Assembly: GCA_000708835.1 (NCBI GenBank)
Contig: DF237188.1
Span: forward strand, 66,278 to 130,277
DNA from: Klebsormidium nitens
Lineage: Eukaryota > Streptophyta > Klebsormidiophyceae > Klebsormidiales > Klebsormidiaceae
DNA length: 64,000 nucleotides
Direction of reading: 5' to 3'
Below, piece after piece: positions 11,494-22,547 of the stretch. A model generated the notes under the pieces. It saw only the letters and a program-made list of their open reading frames with translations. It had not been told where the DNA came from and ran no database searches. Position 1 is the first letter of the stretch; the number at the start of each line of letters is the position of its first letter. The position numbers and the translations under genes were made by a program.

Positions 11494-14400
11494 TCAAGAA
11501 ATGTTTTGCCCGTAGGTCGCACAGTATCTTAGCAAAGCATCTTGATGCTTCTTCTCTAAACTTTGCTGGATCACGGGCAAAAACTTCCCCGGGTTCTGCG
11601 CCGTAAACTTGGCAAGGCTTTCCGTCAAGTATCGCCGCGCATCCTCGACCTCGCTAAGCGGATCCTGGTACTCTTTGTGCGCATTGTGGAGTTGAGCGTA
11701 CGAAGCCGCATACCCCGGTATCTCGTCCACTTCGAGCACGTCATTCTCTTCTTGGGCGACCGTGGCTTCCTCCGAGCGCTCTAGCAGCGCAACCTCGGTG
11801 TCCAGCAGCTTGCCCCACAGTTGGAGGGAGGCGTCGTCGGCCATTGGGGGGCACTCGCACAACAGCTTTGTGGTTGCCACGCTCGTGACTTTGACCTCGA
11901 TGTCCCCCGTGATGCTGATGGCGCCACCCCGCTCCGTGCTGCCCAGCCACACGCCGCCCAGCAGCTCCCGATAGATGCCCGCTTGCAGCTTTTCCAGGCT
12001 CTCCACCAGCTGCAAGACGGGGAGGAGGAAAAGTCGTTACACCGTGCTCCGGAAAAAGTAGCAGAACACTGGCAGCTGCGTGTGGGACAAAGATATGTGC
12101 ACTCTAGTCGATTGCTGTCGGAAATACCTGGTCTGCAAGGCGCGATGACTTACAAATGCTCGGAAGTGACCAGATTCTCGTCTTTTGAGAGCAAAATCTT
12201 CGCTCTGGCAACTGAGGTGCTTCCGCTGCCAATACAAAAAATACTTCGCCATGACTATGAGCGGGATCCTTATGGAAATGCCTGAAAAAGGGGTAATCAT
12301 ATGCGTAGCCTCACTTCCCCAGTAGACTGTGCGCGTGATCCGTGCGAGGATGCCCACAAACTACCAAACAGGAGATCGTCGAATGCGTGGCCTTACCTCC
12401 GTGGCTCCGTATTTGAGTATGAACAGGGAGAGGAACACCACCAGCGCCTTGACGAACTTGACGGTCCGGGACTTGGAGAGGCGAGTGAAGAGCAGCGTCC
12501 ACAGCGGGGTGAGGTACGGCCGCACAGCCTGCGGAAGAGACGCAAATCGGGTAACAGCGAGTTTGAGGGTCACTAAGTGCAATTTGAAAGCAAGCAGCAA
12601 GCGGCCAGCAAGTCGCCGCAAACTCTTCGAACAGACTTCGAATTTGCCAAGGCCCTCAGAGCCAAAGCCAGGTCTGGAAGCGGGTATGGCACAATGCGAT
12701 ATAGACACTTAAATTCGAAAGACTCCTTCCCTCTTTATGACAGTTGCCTTTCATTCAACGAAAATCCTACATATTCAAGAGTTCCATCGTTTTGGCAGCT
12801 TCCAGGATCGAAAGAAGGATGCGACACCCAATCGAAGCTGGGAGGCGCAGCATTCCGTGCATGTGACTGAGCTTCTTGAGAACGTCGTCTGCTAACCAGC
12901 AGCCTGTGCTGCCAGAGACATCGCCTCGGAAACCCTTAGCACCTAGGCGACCGTCCCTACCCAACAACCCTATTACGCCTCAAGAGTGTTGAAACCAACT
13001 CACGTCGACGGGAAGGCTCTCCACGACGGTGTTGAGGATGAAGAAGCCCTGGTGGTCGGTGTGGCGCGACGCGATGAGCTTCTGGAAGACGCCCAGCACG
13101 GCGGGCAGCTTCTGCTGGCTGATGATCTCCTGGGGCGCCTTTTGCAGGTACGCCTGCAGGAGCCGAACTAGAGCGGGCACGTTGGCGCTGCGCTCCCACA
13201 GCAGCGGCGTCAGCAGCGGGCTAAAGAGGGCCATGTAGATGGTGGGCAGCGGCGCGGGGCGCAGCTCCACCAGCTGCGACAGTATCTGGAACACGTACGG
13301 CATGAACTCCGCCACGTCTGCGCAGGAAGAGAGCAACAGTGGGCGTCAGCAAAGGGATCGTGGCGGCGGTTAGTAGCGGCCAAGATAATGTAGCACGTTG
13401 TTTGTAGCCCAGAGCGATACGTCCAGACAAGGGCCAAAGGTGGTAGGAAAAGTCAAGAGGAAAGGGTCGCTTTTATCGAACACACGCTGTGATTGAGCTC
13501 ATGACCAACTTTACAAAGTGGCCAGACTTGGCGGGTTGAAACATGTGCCTATAGGCCGCCTCGAAAGCCTTTCAGTAGCGCGATTTGGTTGATTTGACTA
13601 ATCTAACTTCCTGAACAGCCACGAATGCGACCATGCTGACAAGAATTGAATGAAAGACCGGGAAAAGTTTCGAGGTACGGTCGACAGCAGGAGAACGCGG
13701 AAAGGCGCAAAGTCCACCATCTCAAGGTAACATGATTCAGATTCGAAGCTCGGTGGAAGGCCCAGACGAAACCATACAAGCGTGAACAGATACCAAGCAC
13801 GCTGCAACATCCCCGCCTTACCATCTTGCAGCACGATGTCGAAGACGGGGAACAGCTTCTTCTCGAAAACGTCCAGCCGCGCGGGGTTGGCGGCGCACGT
13901 CTGCTTGATGAGCGCCGCGACCGCCTCAAAGAGGTAGTGGTTGAAGCCGGGCTGCGTGGGATTCTTGCACACGGCCTTCAGGATGTCGGCCAGCTGCGCG
14001 AGCACGCCCTCCGCGTACTGGGCCACGGGGGACGACGAGATCATGCGCATGACGCACTTCATCACGTAGTCGTTCTCCTGCACCACGTGGCGGCCAAGGT
14101 CAGCATAAGCCATTTCCTTTGACCCATATGCAGCCCTCACTTTGGCAGAGGTTGTTGTTGCGACATTTGCACTAAGAACGGCTAAGAGAAGCAACTATTT
14201 CAAGGGAGGTCGAACAGTCCAACAACAAACGGTTGACGCAGGATGAAGGGTGTCAGCACATGCGCATACGTTGTTGTCTCAGAAGCTGTACGCAGTTGCG
14301 TCCGAACCAAGAGTCAAGGCCTAACTGATCTGCAAAGAGACATAGAAGCAATATGGGATGCGAGCTGGCCCTAAATCCAGCCGAATACTGACCTGAGAGT

Positions 14401-17400
14401 CGGGGAGCTTGAGTGCCCCGAAGAGGTTGGAAAGAAGCTGCTGCGTGAACGGGGCCAAGTCCTACAAGCAACAAACCGTTGGGTCAGAGCAAACCCAGCT
14501 GCGTCAGCGAAAACCCAGAAGCCGGACTGCCGCGCAGTACTCCACATAGAGGCCGGGCTTGCATCCGCGTTGCAAACATGTCAAATCGTGAGAACCAAGA
14601 AGCAGCACAACATGTAACCCAGCGACTGGCAGCAAAATGTAACCTCGTTCAACAAAGGCTGGTCGAAAGCCCTCAAGCGACCTGTGAATGACTGCATAAG
14701 TGCCGTAACAGAGTGCCAGAATGAACTGTACGGGGTAGCCACCCCACGAGTTCTCACCTGGGGAGTGAAGCGGGGCCTGCCCCCGTCCTTGACGACCAGC
14801 AGCCGCTCAATCGCATGCGCAGCGTACGAGTGGACCACGTTGTGCTCGTCCAGGAGCAGGGCAACTAGGTGCGGGAACAGGGACAGACACGCCGCCTTGG
14901 GAATCTGCAGCAGATGCACAGCAGCGAGCTCAGAAAAGACGCAACATCACCAACTTTGGGATTAAAATGGAGCAAATGTGGTCTTGACTACAAAAAAGAC
15001 GAGGAGCTAAACGGGAGTCGTTTGAAGGAGACCTCGACCGTCTTTAATCGCGACGCAACTCGAGGCGTAAGTGGTACCTAGATCGCCCAGCCGGCCTCAT
15101 GAAGATCCTTCATCTTAACGGGCTGGACAAGACTGCGATGCAGAAAGCTAGCGTCCCTTCCTGCGACCACTTCGCTAAATCCATGCCCTCTGTCACCGTC
15201 AAGTTAAGTTGAACGCCAAACGTAAACGCTCACAGACATTCGACCCGGGACCTTTGTACGGGAATAGGAGCAGCCAAACAAGTTCGCAACCGCTTTGAAG
15301 AAGCGTTTTGAAGCCAAAGATGAAGCCGCGGCTCTCAGTAAGCGGCGGTCCCTCACCTGGCTGCGGAAGGTGGTGACGAACTTGAGCGCGTCCGCGCGCA
15401 GAACGGGGCTGCCGTCCGTCTTCTTGAGCTCCGGCTCGATCTGCGCCGTGAAGAAGTCCCCGATGTTGACCAGCTGATTGGTGGCCGTGGCGCCCTGCGC
15501 GGCCGTCTTCTGGCGCACCGTCAGCGCCACCACCAGGTAAATCGCGCAGTCCTTCTCCTTCCAGTTGACGGCGGGGTTCGCGGCGTACGTCTGGAGCATC
15601 AGCGTCACGTACTGACCAAAGAGCTGCGTCACCTGGGGACAAAACGAAGACGAGGCTAACACGGGAGCGAGAGAGACGAGGGCTCCAGACTCTTGATACT
15701 GCTCACTGCGACTTTTCCATTCACGGGTTCGACCACCCGAAACCAATCATTGCTTCAAATCAGAATCAAACAACATATGACTGGTTGTGAAGTTTAGGCT
15801 CGACAAGACGAGCCAAGCCCGATCGGGCTCGGATCAGGCCCAAAAATACAAAGTGCGAATGTCCAACCAAGGCCGCTCCTGCACCATAAAACAAGGTTGA
15901 CGACTTGAGCCCGTTCGGAGTGCGGTGTACAATGGTACCCATGCGTCCATTGTGGACACAAAAGTATTCCCCCGAACCGAAAAGGGAGATGCTAGAACTC
16001 CCGGCTCCTTTGAGTTTGTACACCCGCTCACCTGCTGCTCATAGTATGTCGTCAGCCCCTTCACCAGTTCGCACGCGGTCCTCCTCCGTGTGTCTGTGTC
16101 ACTGCCCTCCATGTCCCTGCAGAGAAACACGAAAACGATGCCGTTCAATTCATATTCCTGACTGTTTGCTACTCAGATCGCACGTTGGCGCTCGTCCTGA
16201 AACTCGTCCGAGTTTGACGTAGGTTGACCCACAAGCAGCCTCGTTCGCTTCGTTTCGATCAGGACCTTCATTGATCGTAGGATTCGCAAACAAGAATCGA
16301 CGGGTCCTTCTGCAACGCTTGCACGAACCAGATGGCGGCTATACATTTGAACATTTTTATAGAAACCAGCGAGCAACACAAGTGCCACATAAGCGCACTT
16401 AAGCCTTGCCAGTAATAGACACACGAGAGGGCAAGCGACCACACCTTCGGATGTACTCGACGTGGTTCATCTCAAAAAGCTCCTCGTCGTCGTCCCTCAT
16501 GCGCAGGTTGGGCACCACAATTTTCTCACAGATCTGCTGCACCACCTCCGCCTGGTTGAACAGCTCATGGTGCACGCTGCGGGCCACCGTCGTCAAAAAC
16601 TTGATGGACGTAATTGCCAGTTTGTCGTGGCTGGCGGACAGGCCCACCTGCCATTCACCAGAGACCGTATGTTTGTCTGATGCCCCTCAGCTTGTTGGAA
16701 GACAAAGCATATTTCTCCCAAGATGGTCGGTTTGTAGCTGATCCTCCTCCCTTTATATCTGATTGCGTTGAACTTGTCATCGGGATCCAAGAGCATGGTT
16801 CCTAATCCTGAACCGTCGGACACCCTTCTTGTTTGTCAAATGACAAGGAACTAATTGTTGTTGATCAAGAGCCGCGCTCGGAGCAGTTGGAATCCAACAG
16901 CAGATATAAAACAAAGTTATAGCATGGCATGGAAGTGCGCTAGCTGCGCAAGGCTTCACCCTCGAAAGCTGCCCCTTTTAGTAGTGTTAGGGTGATTGTG
17001 TGTCCAAAACAACTTGATACAAACCGGCATTTAGTCAGACCTGCTCTTGCGGTGTCTCACCGAATTGCCAATTCTTGAGTGGTGTAGAAAGTTCACGCAC
17101 TATGAATCACCAACTTACCTTCATCAGAAGACTCCACACATCAGTCACAAACGTTTGCAGGTAGCTCCGGAACTCCTCCTCGTACTTGCTCATGTACAGA
17201 TTGATGTTCTCGCACACCGCAGCCTTGACCTGCGCAGCACATATGCATGCGATCTTCAGTCAGAAAAACAACACTCGGCTTCCACTTGCTTAGGACTGAC
17301 AGGTGCACCGAACAACGCTGCCATCGTCGCATTCCATCCAGTGGCACTGACTGACCACCATCTAAAGCCCAAAATCATCAATTCCACACGCATGGGCATG

Positions 17401-18510
17401 GGTCTTACCCCGACTGAAAAGAGCATGCTGAGAGGAATAGGATGACTCCAGGTACTCCACGCATGTGCACTTTGTGTGTCAGCTTGAAGATGCAATGCAA
17501 GCCATACCAGCACTCAATCCTTAACCTGCGGAAATCTTCGGTGGTCGCAACTGAGCTATTGCTCGCTGATGATCGATGAACACTTTCATACCAGTGTGCT
17601 GTTTCTCATACCATACCTGGTAATGGTGAGCACACTCCTATCAGAACGTTGACCACCTTCCAAACCGTTCATAGAAGCACTAAGCTTGGTGTCTCACCTG
17701 GTCAGCCACCGACTCCTTGTCAGGATCGCTCTCCTCCAACCGTGGATTGTCATATGTCAGATACAAGTGGAATTGATCCATCCATTCCTTCATGTGATCC
17801 TCGAAAAACTCTGGCAGGTCCTGAAAGTTAAGCGAGTAGAAGATCCTGCATGCCAGCCGCAGGCAGGGGAACAGCGCCCTCAGCGCAACCGCATCGTTTG
17901 CGCTAGCCGCAATCAACTGGCCCATGCGCTGGACAAATTCAAGGAGGGGTTCGCAGAACAGGTTCAGGACATACTTGAGCTCCCCAAAGAGCTCGTCTGA
18001 CTTGAACTGGAACCTGAAGCGCTTGAAGATGGAGTTGGCGGTTTGGAGCACGCCATTGATGACCACGGGGTCCGTTGCAGACCGCAACTTTTCTACAAGC
18101 TCTGGTAAGAGAGACGGCCATTTCGAGGGGAAGTCATAATTTGAGATGATGGACAGCGCTTCGCTCAATTGTGCCTGGACCTGAGGGGGGGTGCTCAGCA
18201 TCAGAGTTGTAATGTGCGTTTTGATCTGCTGCTTCTCTGCATCCTGCATAGGCGCCACTTGCAGCTCCTCGTGCTCTGACGCATCCCAATGATACTTGAC
18301 ATGGTTCTTGAAATTGACCGCTGCCGCTAGCCTGATCTGAAGGTCCACGCTGTGTGCCGCCACCAATTGAAGCACCGTCACTCCGTAGTTTGGTTGGTTC
18401 GCCGCCTCCTTAAGAAAGTCCTCCGCCCGCTTCCTCGGGACAGGGTCCGGGAGGAGGCTCTGTCTAAAGCATTCCGTGAGCTCCTGAAGGGGGTTCCCGG
18501 CTGCAGCCAT
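11494..18510 (-). CDS. CAS: Exportin-2 (CAS/CSE1), importin-alpha re-exporter
   Basis: Eleven exons give 973 aa, the normal length of CAS proteins. They are 18510-17698, 17229-17119, 16647-16445, 16116-16032, 15632-15357, 14904-14758, 14461-14393, 14077-13822, 13317-13004, 12528-12397 and 12009-11494. Every junction is GT-AG and in phase. The N-terminus has the importin-beta signature: [19 protein letters not shown] followed by [12 protein letters not shown]. The CSE1 domain follows with [15 protein letters not shown]. Later blocks [33 protein letters not shown] and [16 protein letters not shown] match yeast and human CAS in order. The C-terminus ends with [13 protein letters not shown]. Together with RanGTP, CAS carries importin-alpha from nucleus to cytoplasm. 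It is built of HEAT repeats throughout. The gene is divergent from homoserine kinase. Confidence 0.97.
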
Positions 18511-18835
18511 GGCTAGATCATCAAATGATGTTGGCTCTCTTCGCGCCTCTAGGCTCTAGGCTCCAGCTGTTCCCAACTTTCGTCTGCGCCTGCTTCTGCT
18601 TGGTTGACCTGCCAAACAGTTTCTCATAGGTATGCGTGTTGCCAAAATTGGACCAACCGGGCACCGACGGGAGACCTGGTGTCGATCTATTATGGTCCTA
18701 CTTAGATCGCAACATTTGACACTCGTTTTTAATCTCCTAGGCACCTCGAAATACATTGTGAATATGAAAATTATAATGCCAATGGATTCTAGCTCACTGC
18801 TGATCAGAACCGGCTGACTGAAGGGTGAGCACAGC
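18511..18835. promoter_or_regulatory. Short bidirectional promoter region, exportin-2 / homoserine kinase
   Basis: Only 325 bases separate the two divergent start codons, so the two genes probably share regulatory sequence. TTCGCGCC at 18540-18547, about 30 bases upstream of the exportin-2 ATG, resembles an E2F site, but there is no evidence it is used. The centre is AT-rich. No coding sequence was seen. Confidence 0.55.
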
Positions 18836-21446
18836 ATGGCGGCAACTGGCGTTTTGCGGGCCCCTGGTCTCCTCCCCTGCGGTTACCAACTATCTGAGGG
18901 CTGCCATTATGGTGGCCCTGTCCAGTCTAGCATCCCCATTCCTTGCATTCCCCAGTTCAGCACTGAAGCACCTCTCCGTGCTCCAACGGGCGTGTCCCCT
19001 GCATCCTATCCTCGCAGACTTCATTCCCCATTGAAGCGCGTCTCTCGGAAGCAACTACGGCATGTGTGCAAGGCCTCCTTGGTCGTGACTGCTGAAAAGT
19101 CTGCAGACATCATACAGTTGCAGCGTATTACAGAAACTGTTCCGGAGGTGGCCCTAAAGTCCGTGCGAGCGTTCGGGCCTGCGACTGTGGCAAACCTGGG
19201 GCCGGGCTTTGATTACCTGGGGTGTGCGCTCGACGGACTGGGGGACTACGTAACAGCGGAGGTGAGCAGAACTTGTCAGACATACTGGTCCATAGGGTGG
19301 ATGCTGCGCATGAGATGTCGCGTCAGCATACTCCTTGAGTGACCTTGCCGTCAATTGCTCTCAGCATTTCTAGGAAGAGGAAGGATGAGGAGATTGTTTG
19401 GAGATGGAGGTTGCCAATAAGAAGCGCAACCTATTCAGATGGCAAATGATGTTTCATCATGTTCGTGACAGCTCCATCATTGTGGTGGGGGCCGTATGTG
19501 GAGGAAGTTTGCCAGGACTTGACCGGGTGCAATGTGTGCAGGTGCGGGACGAGCTCGAAGGGGGTGCAATTGTCATCAACTCAATAACCGGCGACGGTGG
19601 CCGGCTGAGCCTAGAAGCCAACGACAACTGCGCAGGAATAGCCGCGAAAGCCACCCTTCAGCTTCTAGGCGTTACGGACGTCGGCATCGCATTGACACTC
19701 GAAAAGGGTCTTCCTCTGGGGAGCGGCTTGGGCTCAAGTGCGGCGTCAGCCGCTGCCGCCGCGTGGGCCGTGAACGCGCTCTTTGGGGGGGTGCTGACTC
19801 GGGCCCAACTAGTGGAGGCGGGGCTGGTGTCGGAGGCGACCGTGAGCGGGTACCATGCGGACAACATCGCACCGGCGATCATGGGCGGCTTTGTGCTTGT
19901 CAGGAGTTACAACCCGCTGCAGCTGATCCCTCTGCAAGTAAGACAGCTGTTTGTGTCGCTTGTCTCAATCTTCCGGAGTAATAGTAGACGGTATCTGTTC
20001 CATGACAAAACATGGTTTGAGTATACTTTGGCTGCAGACGGTCAATCACGACTCATCTTCGCCATAACGTCTGTGATTGCCACAAGATAGATGCTTCATG
20101 CCTTTTGACTTGGATAACCCCTTAGAGGGTGGCCCTATGGAGGTTGGCAAGACCGTGACGCCTTTCAGAAGCCTGTTCCGGGCTCATACCTTCCATCCTT
20201 TCTTCTTCCAGTATCCGGAGGACCGCTCGCTCTACTTTGTGGTGGTCACACCCGCGTTTGAGGCGCCTACGCGGGAGATGAGAGCCGTCCTGCCACAAGA
20301 GGTGAGTGCCGTTCTTCCCACCTCGAACCAGACCCATCCTGAATCCTCTACAAACTGCTTTGTGTCTGGGCTTGATGTAGATTGACAACTTCAACATCGC
20401 TCAAAGGGGACGGTCTCCACTTCCTGACTGTCGGCGCTCGTGACGCGAGCAGCACAAGAGGACCACAGCAAATCTAGAGAACAGTCAGTGAACACGCCTC
20501 TGCACGCTGAGATTTGTTTCGGAAATTCGTCCTCATCTTGCTCCTAATCTGCTGTGCGCCCTTCTTCTTCCGCTCTCCTCCAAAGCTCCAAACTGGAAGA
20601 TGAAAGCCCGCGCAGAACGGGCTTAGCTACCCTCTGCAGGTGACTCTGAAGAAGCACATCGCAAACTGTAGTCAAGGGGCGGCCCTGGTTGCGGCCATTC
20701 TGACGGGGCAAGCGGATCTCTTGGGGTCGGCCCTTTGTGAGTATGCTCCGCTCTTTGTCAGATCGTGATTCTGCGAAAATCAAGAGGACGCAGAAGAATC
20801 TTCGTTAGGCTGACTCATGCATTACACCTCCTGCGTTCTTTGTCCCTCGTCTTGTCGAAAATAAGCGAAGGCTAGTGCGGGTCAAGCGTTGACATATTGC
20901 TCAGAGATTCTGTACCTCTGCCTTTCTGACCCCGCGGAATCTATCAGCGCTGTCCCGTGAGAGTTTTTTTGTCGCATCGTGCAGAAAGAAGTCATTAATT
21001 CGATCCTCATTTCGTGTTTCCACCCCCCAGCTTCCGATACCATTGTTGAGCCCCGGCGAGGACCTCTCATCCCGGGCCTGGCAGCGGTCAAAGTCAGCGC
21101 CATGGCGGCAGGAGCGTTTGGGTGCACCATCAGGTAAGCCATGTCGCTCGTCATTTTCCCGTAACACAATTTCACCCAGACGTTCTGGTGTTTTTACGTC
21201 GGCTGCTTGCTTTCTTGGCTGGAAAACCGGTTGCAGAAGGACGTTACCCGCCGCTTGCAACTAAGATGATGCTTTCTGTTTGCTTGTTGCAGTGGGGCTG
21301 GTCCGACGGCCGTTGCAATTACGGATTCGGAAGAAAAGGGGAAGCAGATTGGGGAGGCGATGCAGGCTGCTTTTGCGGAGAATGGCCGTTTAAAGTCAAC
21401 AGCGGCCGTCTTGAGCTTAAACAGGGAGGGAGCCCAAGTCGTCTGA
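18836..21446 (+). CDS. HSK: Homoserine kinase, plastid-targeted
   Basis: Six exons: 18836-19261, 19542-19937, 20212-20301, 20640-20736, 21031-21133 and 21293-21446. They keep phase and give 421 aa. Roughly the first 95 residues form a basic, Ser/Pro-rich presequence without acidic clusters, consistent with plastid import. The GHMP-kinase domain follows. Motif 1 is FGPATVANLGPGFDYLG. The ATP-binding loop is PLGSGLGSSAASAAAA. The C-terminal GHMP motif is FGCTISGAGPTAVAI, formed by joining exons 5 and 6. The enzyme phosphorylates homoserine with ATP to O-phosphohomoserine, the branch point to threonine and methionine in plants. The ATG at 18836 is chosen because it opens the presequence and the frame reads through to the conserved domain. 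No residue I know to be essential is missing. Confidence 0.96.
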
Positions 21447-22547
21447 TGTCCGATCGCTTCTTAGAGGGAGATGACAACATAGCCTGTGTTTGTGAGTTGT
21501 AGCCTATCCCGTTATTATGCAAGTGATCATCAAATAATGATCATCATGTAATGCGCGACGTTCTTCCAGCTATACTGCCATTGCTATTGAACTTTTGTGA
21601 CAATCCTTGCACATTGCTCACTCTGCATGTCGGCGAGCCGCCTCGGTTCATTTTTTCCTCGATGACACACGAGCAGGGCAATTCCCATGCAGATTCGTGA
21701 CACAGATGCAGAATTCATGAGAGCAAAGCCGCATATGTCGGATCATATCGAATAATTGGGAAGATTGCAAGTTTGCATGTAAGGTCAATTGAACTGTGAG
21801 AACCCGTGGAAAAAGAACGTGGACTCCAGTTTTCGTTTGTGACCCCCACACCTTTTGGTACCCCTATGCGCGAGCAGCTGAAGGCTCCGGACTGGCACGT
21901 GTAACCTAGGGGTTATTCAATGGTAACGTAACCTCGACTGCACTTGATGTCGACCGACCGATTGAACTCTCACCGAGGGTTCCATTTCAGTATGCCGCAT
22001 GGTATCGATGTGCAGTTTCGGCCTCCCGGATGTAGAGACAAGCGACCGGGTGATTTCGCGCAGTAACCAATCTACTGAGACGCACGCGCAGGGGGTACCA
22101 ACCATTGTGGGGGTCCAGAATGGAAAACTGGAGTCCACGTTCTCCTTCCACGGGTTCTGTGAGATCGTTGAGCGTTGTAGAGGCGCATGACTGCTACACG
22201 ACAGCCTGGCACATGTACGGCACCATATACAGGGGCCGGCCCAGCGGATCATATGAAACATTGCTGAAAATCTTGCCACTAACACCGAATTTCCAATGGA
22301 CTCAATCAACCCAAATGAAATTTTGCTGCCTTGTGAAAGGACGTACTTCAATTCTCGATAATAAGACGTAGTTCTCACCTGAAAGGCGCGATCTGCAAGA
22401 TTGCAACTAATCTGCATGGCCAGCAGGATCTGCTCTTTACCATATCGCAAAACCGTTCTTATATTCGCAACACTGCAAGTTGTACAACAAGCTGCTTCAA
22501 TTTGCCGGCGGCTATGTAGCGCTCAAACCACCGCCCCCTCGCTCGCA
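21447..22547. other. Intergenic region between convergent homoserine kinase and PIP5K
   Basis: It should contain the 3' UTRs of both genes. The notable content is a diverged inverted repeat with arms at 21791-21872 and 22085-22167. An open frame on the minus strand at 21917-22450 crosses one arm and has no recognisable domain, so it is not called as a gene. Confidence 0.6.
21791..22167. repeat. Diverged inverted repeat, about 82-bp arms
   Basis: The arm at 21791-21872 and the reverse complement of 22085-22167 share long blocks. These include AGAACCCGTGGAA, AGAACGTGGACTCCAGTTTT, GACCCCCACA and TTGGTACCCC, in the same order and spacing, at roughly 80% identity by eye. A 212-bp spacer separates them. 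This is probably an old foldback transposon or two opposed copies of one short interspersed repeat. Confidence 0.7.
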
